Source: Bolinopsis microptera (lineage: Eukaryota; Ctenophora; Tentaculata; Lobata; Bolinopsidae). Taken from it: a stretch of DNA of 60,000 nucleotides. Position 1 is the first letter of the stretch, and every line of letters begins with the position of its first letter. Below, one piece after another: positions 11,564-60,000 of this stretch. The stretch spans positions 10,518,902 through 10,578,901 of the forward strand of contig NC_087076.1 of the NCBI RefSeq assembly GCF_026151205.1, given 5' to 3'. The notes under the pieces are model-generated. The model saw nothing but the letters and a program-made list of their open reading frames with translations, ran no database searches and had not been told where the DNA came from. A program made the position numbers and the translations under genes.

Positions 11564-13188
11564 ATGTTAGCTACAACTACTCTACTATTGGTGGTCGGAT
11601 TGGTCCTGGGTGACGTTGGACACAACCAGATCCTGGATTTCCCTGGACCCGCTAACACAGAGAACTACATCAGCTACAACCCAGATTTACCCGCTCTTAC
11701 TGGACTGACAGTTTGTGCCTGGCAGCAGAAGAGTTACTCTGATAACAAGAGGTATTGGTTCAGCTACGCTGTACCGGGGACTGACAACGAGATTATCCTA
11801 GGAGAGAGGGAAACAGGACTTTACGTATTCTACCTGGGAGGAAGTAGTTTTGGAGCTAATGTCGGGGCACCAGAGAATCAGTGGGTACATGTGTGTGCAG
11901 CCTGGGACTCAGAGAGTGGAGTAGCTGTCATCAGTGTCAACGGAGAAGCAGCAGCGACTCAAGAAGGTTTCAAGCAGGGTGGAAGTGTGAGGGCAGGAGG
12001 AAATCTTGTTATTGGACAGGAGCAGGACAGTGTTGGAGGGAGGTTCGACGCTAGCCAGGCATTCCTGGGCAGACTGTACAACATCAACGTCTGGGACTAC
12101 GCACTCAACTCCACCGATGTGGCCTTCCTTTACGAGACTGGTTTCTGTGGGTACGGCTCAACTGAGGCCGACCCTATCATCTCTTACGCTGACCTGCTCG
12201 CACAAGATTTGAGTGGAGCCACATCCGTCATTGATGGACCCTGCATTGACCTGGAGGACCCCAGCAACGGACAGGTTATGAGGTTCCCTCCTCAGTCGCA
12301 GGCCAGCACAGCTAATTTCCTGCAGTTCTCACCTGACCTTGGAAGTGATGATTTCGGAGAGTTCTCCATCTGCACCTGGTTCTTCAAGACATACGGGGAC
12401 CAGTCTAGGTACTTCCTGAGCTACGCAGTTTCAGGTGAACATAATGCCATCATCCTGGGTGAACAGGCCACATTGGGCTTCTGGGTAAACGGAGCTAAAA
12501 TGCTGACAGACATCCTCCTGGAACAACAAAAGTGGTATCACCTGTGTTTCACACGGGGTAGTGACAGTGGGGCTGTGATCTATGTGGACGGAGCCAAAGT
12601 TAAAGAGGGTGACTTAGCAAAGGGTGGTTTGACAAAGACTGGTGGAGTAATGAACATTGGGCAAGAACAGGACTCTATGGGAGGTAGTTACGATGCTAGC
12701 CAGGCCTTTGCAGGGAGTCTCTACAACCTGAACATGTTTAACGTGAAGCTGACTGACGATCAGGTTGCTCAGATCTACGCTAACGGCACTTTCTGTGAAA
12801 TGGTACCTGACGCGATGTGGGAGAGTGAGAGTGTAATGATAGCCTACAAGGACCTGTTCAGTCTCATTCCTGATGGAGATGTGATGTTTGATAGTGGAGA
12901 GACATCCTGGAGACACGGTGCTATCCACTGTCAGGGTACAGATCTAGACGAGGACGCACATAAGCCTGACTGCTGCAGACAGAGGAGGGACGCAGGTACA
13001 AGGATAACTCAAACTTGGGATATATCGTTGGAGACGTGGACGCTGCCAAGGCTGCTTGCTACGCGTACGGTAAATGTAAAACTCTTACCTGTTACATGAA
13101 GAATGGGGAACAGAGATGTGATATGTTGTCCACATATGAGAAACAGAAGAAGGACAACAAGAAAACCTCTTATACGTACAGATGTTAA
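11564..13188 (+). CDS. Secreted tandem (double) pentraxin protein
   Basis: Begins at the ATG at 11564 with a signal peptide (MLATTTLLLVVGLVLG). An in-frame ATG at 11507 would bury that signal, so I prefer the later start. Two pentraxin domains follow: residues ~20-215 and ~240-430. Each shows the pentraxin signature around GQEQDS..GG..DASQ..GxLYN, which contains Ca2+ ligands (E-Q-D and Q), plus paired Cys (TVCAW/HVCAAW; SICTW/HLCF). Domain 1 also keeps the D-N-E ligand motif; domain 2 has H-N-A there. Pentraxins are Ca2+-dependent pattern-recognition lectins of innate immunity. The main frame runs open to a TGA at 13097-13099, but its end looks non-coding. From about 12975 another frame carries a convincing Cys-rich tail (CYAYGKCKTLTCYMKNG) and stops with TAA at 13186-13188. 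The switch implies a short intron or an indel. No introns are seen in the pentraxin part. Confidence 0.85.
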
Positions 13189-14004
13189 ATAACTTGGACG
13201 CTTAACTTTTCTTTAATTCTGTAGAATATTTTCCTTTCAATTTGACTCTTGATAGAAGTAAAAAGATTTAAAAGCGTATTTAATATGATAGACGTATTTT
13301 TATTCGGCATTACGTGAGTTGTTTGTTAATTGTTTCTAACAACCATTTTCTGTCCAAAAAACTGATATTTAGCAAAACAGATTTATTTGAAAACCACAAG
13401 AGTTGAAAGGCGTAAACACTTAACTTATAGTTTATGTAATAAGCGCCATGAGTTGGCATATTTTTACACTCTTCAATGCACAGCACACAGGAGGCCCACA
13501 TACAGCTCGACCTTATCGTGCTGCACGGTGAATTTGCGTTATTCACACTTAGAGGCAACTTTTGGTACTAAATTAATCAAAATCAGAGACAAAACATTCT
13601 TATTACATACACTATTACCATCTTTCCGATTAGCGGATATTGCAGGTTATATAAAATGGAGTTTAGAACAGAAACGCATTTCCTAGGAGTGTTTAATGGC
13701 GAAAAGCGCACGTGACCATCTTGCTGTAAAAACTGAAATTACTCACCCGGCTGATGAGTCACTGACTATAGTTTAAATCTAATGAGCTGGGAACTGGTGG
13801 CTAAGGAGAAACCCTCCTTGCAGGCTGAGATATCTTATTCTTAAGGTTACAATTATAGCTCTTAGCTTTTACTCTTAGCTCTTTACCAATCGGGTTTTGA
13901 GCCGTTAGCATCAGTAGCGGGTTCCGGTTATCTATATCTATTATCATAGATTTTTGATTAATAAATTTTATGAGACAGTTTTCTCACATATTTACCAATT
14001 TTGT

Positions 14005-14118
14005 CAGCATGAATAAGAAGTTGTTACTTTGAAACGTCGTTTATCCTAACAGTGCAATATCATTTGTCGCAAATCAGAATAATCAGAAACTATTTGGAAA
14101 ACCCAAAAACTGTCTATT
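14005..14118. repeat. Dispersed repeat, copy 1 (partner at 51187-51298)
   Basis: About 112 bp, starting catgaataagaagttgtt and ending at aaaactgtctat, is almost identical to 51187-51298, 37 kb away. The copies differ by one A in a run near the end. No gene content, and a young dispersed element is likely. Confidence 0.85.
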
Positions 14119-14497
14119 ATTATCATAGAGGTATACCCTGATTCAAGAGTAATATCATGGTTACGTTACTCAATATGTATTCTGGGCTACGTTTTGCGTT
14201 TGCGCTTACAATCTCCAGGTTAAACCCGTTAAAGTAGTATTAACAATTAACTTTAACTTTAAGTACATTCTTACATTTCTTGTGCTTTATCCGATGTGGT
14301 ATAGAATACAACGTAATCTAAAATAATCCAAATCTATAAACTGCAGTACGCAGTGAGTAACCGGGACGCCATGTTATGCCTATGGTATGTTAATGTATAG
14401 TATGTATGGTATGTATGTATGGTAGCAGCTCTCCCTGCGAGCGTGATAAATCACTCTACACTGGAACTTTGTGATTTAAGAAATTAATCTCGATTGA

Positions 14498-14566
14498 TGT
14501 ATTTTTGAGCGCTGATTCTAAATCACACCACATTGGGGTGATTCGGAATCAGCGTCTAAAAATACA
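14498..14566. repeat. Inverted-repeat hairpin, 29 bp arms
   Basis: The arms tgtatttttgagcgctga... (14498-14526) and its reverse complement (14538-14566) are separated by an 11 bp loop with a few mismatches. It could be a small MITE remnant or a structured RNA; nothing decides between these. Confidence 0.6.
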
Positions 14567-15313
14567 CCGAACTAAACAGTAAACTACTTTCATACCCTCA
14601 GTGCTCAGAGCCTTTTAACAAGAATTTCTAAAAATTTTGGCGAGCGATTTATAGTGAGACTGGGATCGCTTTCTAGCTTCTTGCATACGTGCGAGAACCG
14701 AGCATTAGACTAGCAAGCTAAAAGTAAATACATATCTTTTGGGTAAAGCATTCAATCAAGAAATGAAGTTTACACAAAGTAAAACATGAATTTGCAATAA
14801 GTTAGTTAGAAGTTCCCACCCTGGTCCCTGACCTTCTATCATCTCTTTATGGTAAGCCCTAGCTAGTGATGTTAATGGATATTACTAATTCGCTCGCCAA
14901 CAGGCAACGTTAAGCCATTGTCATACACTCAGGGCCTTTTCACAATAATTTAAAAAAATTGAGGCGAGCGATTTAGTGGGATCGGATGTTATTGTTAACA
15001 TAATGTAAAAATATGCTGGAAGGAATTTCAAATGGACTCAGTCAAATTGCAAATGAAGTTACTTTGATGTTTGAAAATTCTACAGCTACTCGATTAGAAC
15101 TAACAACGAAGTACGAGCTTCGACCAGAAAAAACAGTTTACATATATCTAAAGTCCGCGTTTAATATAATTATGTCTCCAAATCCAGAGAACCAAAACTG
15201 TAACGTTTTCAGTTTGAGTCGTACGTTGTACGTGCGAGCTCAGATCACGACGTAAAACTAACAAATTAACTGAAAGTATTGTAAACAAGGCCACGAACAC
15301 TTCGAGATAAGAA

Positions 15314-16390
15314 CTATTTAATGTTTTCTCTTTCCCTGAGATGCCTTTTCCAGTGTTTGCTGCGGTAAGATTTCTCACTTTTCCTAAAGTGATGCCACCC
15401 CAGACACTTGGGGCTGTCACTCACAGGGTGCTTGCTTATCCGGTGAACAATGGGACCTAGCCTGAAGTTTCGGTACTTCTGCTCATCAGGGTACAGATCA
15501 GCAAACTTAATGCCATATTCTTCTTCAGTGTCGTGGTATATCGGCTGAGAGCGCTCGGGGCCTAATGACCAATACTCCCCCTCAGATAAGATATCTTCTG
15601 GTAGTAACCTGAGTGGTAGAGGGTTAAATATTCAGAATATTAGGGGAACTGGAGCAATAACATACCCAACATAGGTGTCTAGTCGAGATTATGTATCTAT
15701 AGAGATAGTTTCATAAATCCGTACCTGTGTTTCATGGCTTTACGAATTGTTGATTTTAGCTTGCGTTGCATTTTGGTACATACACCCAGCTCCTCTGCTG
15801 TTTTCATCTTCTGGTCTCTGTAAAAGAGAAATAAATTAGAAACACAAAACTTAAGAACTTGCATTTTGTAAATTCAACATCAATTATCTTTATAAATTAT
15901 CTTTATACATTTTTTAATCTTTACTAAAAAAGACAAAGTTAAAACAATGGTGACAAATCACAAATAATAACGACAATAAAATGGGCCCATTGAAACCTGA
16001 TGAACTGTTCCAAAACAAGCACATCTCTGTAGTCAAAGTCTTGTAGGTTGTTCTGACAAAGCCAACAACCTTCATCTAGTCCGATGTTAGGGTTACGGGA
16101 GGGAACAAGGGGCGGAGCTTCGTTACTTTTGTTCGATACTAACACTGCTTTGCTCGGTATCTGTCGGGGTATTTGACAATGATATACTGTCTCTCTACTT
16201 CTAATTTATAAGCGGATTTGTACGGAAGTGTTGTTGTAGTCTAAGGAATGAAGATGAGACAGATGACAACATTGTCAGGAAAATAACAAACCTCTGGTGG
16301 TTTGCTGGTGTAATTAGTGGCTACAATTTGGGAGTTGATACTTGCACAGATAGGTTTAGCGAGGCGGGTTAAGGAGAGGCGCAGTGCCAT
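15314..16390 (-). CDS. Mitochondrial small-subunit ribosomal protein, S18 family
   Basis: Four exons, phase-consistent: 16390-16292, 16160-15997, 15817-15725 and 15608-15314 (216 aa). The first exon encodes a basic, hydroxylated leader (MALRLSLTRLAKPICAS) typical of mitochondrial import. The S18 core spans exons 2-3: CWLCQNNLQDFDYRDVLVLEQFI, here GCWLC..LDYRDV..LEQFI in outline, then GVCTKMQRKLKSTIRKA and LLPED. This matches the pattern CPIC..DYRNV.LLEQF...GVC.KQ.....I.KA...GLL of MRPS18 proteins, with the MRPS18B (mS40) branch perhaps closest. A C-terminal extension (~95 aa, ending basic) follows, as in the B-type paralogue. The gene lies in the same orientation as the 3' end of the pecanex gene, ~690 bp downstream of it. 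Which S18 paralogue it is cannot be decided by eye. Confidence 0.75.
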
Positions 16391-17079
16391 TCTAGAGAAG
16401 TACGGGTAAATTAGTAAATAGTAATTTGTCAGAAAGTGACATTTTCACAATCAATAATGGATAATTTCTCTCGCAATTCCCTCTTAAAATTATGTCCAAT
16501 TAATTAATAAAATTAATTCGACTTTAACTGGAAATTAGAATAATTTCTGACTCTGTGAGAAAACGATTGATCTCCTGTTTTCGACAATCGGAAGGACTAC
16601 ACGGAAACTGTTTGAGGAAATAAATCATTATAAAACAGTTGACAAACGTTATATTACAAGTCCAGCTAGATTTGTCTCAATAAAATTAAGAAGTTAAATT
16701 CAATATCATTCATTATATTGATCCAGATCGCTGAAACACCGAAGTTCCATCCCAAAACATAAGAGCGGATGTTTTTAGAAGACTCAAAAAGAACAGGCTT
16801 GATTTTAATTTAAATGTCAACGGGATAAATTAAATTTTATTGATTAAGGTATCTACATGTATTTATTTGCTTTGACATTAGTTTTTTCATCGTCTTTAAT
16901 GTCAAAGTTCAAACTATTTTGGTTCAATTGAGAGTACAACTTTGTTCGTATATTTCGTAACAGTGATTTCGTCGGATAAGAGGTCAGTTGATAAAATGTA
17001 CAAAATCTCGTGAAGAATTATGTGCGAAAGTCAATGATACCGGAGGGATCACAAGGGTTCTGTGCAGTGACGTCTCAGT
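16391..17079. other. Intergenic spacer and pecanex 3' UTR
   Basis: No exon recognised. On the minus strand an AATAAA (plus-strand tttatt at 16836-16841) lies about 240 bp downstream of the pecanex stop and is a plausible poly(A) signal. The promoter of the S18 gene should lie in the lower part. Confidence 0.4.

Positions 17080-60000
<42,921 letters not shown>

Larger units (their letters stand above)
13189..15313. other. Intergenic, no gene recognised; repeat fragments
   Basis: AT-rich spacer between the pentraxin gene and the S18 gene. It holds a copy of a dispersed ~112 bp repeat (14005-14118), a 29 bp-arm hairpin (14498-14566) and two related ~70 bp segments around 'gcgagcgattta' near 14590-14670 and 14925-14985. 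A TATG-rich microsatellite-like patch (ggtatgt repeats) lies at 14380-14425. The frames at 13387-13686 and 15013-15255 show no family resemblance. Confidence 0.4.

Overview
This is a eukaryotic (metazoan) genomic window. It is AT-rich, with GT-AG introns mostly of a hundred to a few thousand bases and animal gene families: pecanex, spatacsin, DEG/ENaC, a class A GPCR, pentraxin and a papain-lectin-sushi protein. Vertebrate-type TTAGGG units are also present. The divergent GPCR, the invertebrate-style secreted proteins and the non-LTR retrotransposon remnant suggest an early-branching or marine invertebrate, perhaps a cnidarian. That placement is an inference and the phylum is not proven.

Layout. 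1-4.36 kb is a tandem satellite of ~415-441 bp monomers, partly ordered as an 859 bp dimer. 4.4-8.0 kb is a 3.56 kb foldback element with two inverted arms of ~1.3-1.4 kb and GC-rich tips. 8-9.75 kb is a mosaic of pieces of related elements. At 10.6-11.03 kb lie two decayed exons of a cysteine desulfurase (NFS1) pseudogene. 11.56-13.19 kb (+) encodes a secreted double-pentraxin protein. 15.3-16.4 kb (-) is a four-exon mitochondrial ribosomal protein of the S18 family.

From 17.08 kb to beyond the right edge runs one very long minus-strand gene, a pecanex orthologue. I could trace 29 phase-consistent exons (1,462 codons; the N-terminal part lies outside the window). Five other genes sit inside its introns: a small mucin-like, probably GPI-anchored protein (+, intron 24), a DEG/ENaC channel (+, intron 12), a papain-type protease fused to a C-type lectin and a sushi domain (+, intron 9), spatacsin/SPG11 (-, intron 8) and a class A GPCR (-, intron 1). 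Most of the window is therefore one host gene with nested genes and young repeats.

The strongest leads are: (i) the five-fold nested architecture; (ii) the papain-CTLD-sushi fusion, whose catalytic Asn is replaced by Ala; (iii) three separate tandem arrays whose unit boundary is an AG|GT splice junction, with seven copies of an acceptor, four copies of a donor and about four copies of another donor; (iv) a near-perfect 22 bp intronic hairpin with pre-miRNA proportions; (v) the NFS1 pseudogene; (vi) a telomere-like (GGGTTA)3(GGGTCA)17 array flanked by inverted CAATTG-containing repeats.

All exon models were worked out by eye from splice signals, reading phase and remembered family sequences. 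No transcript or database search was available.
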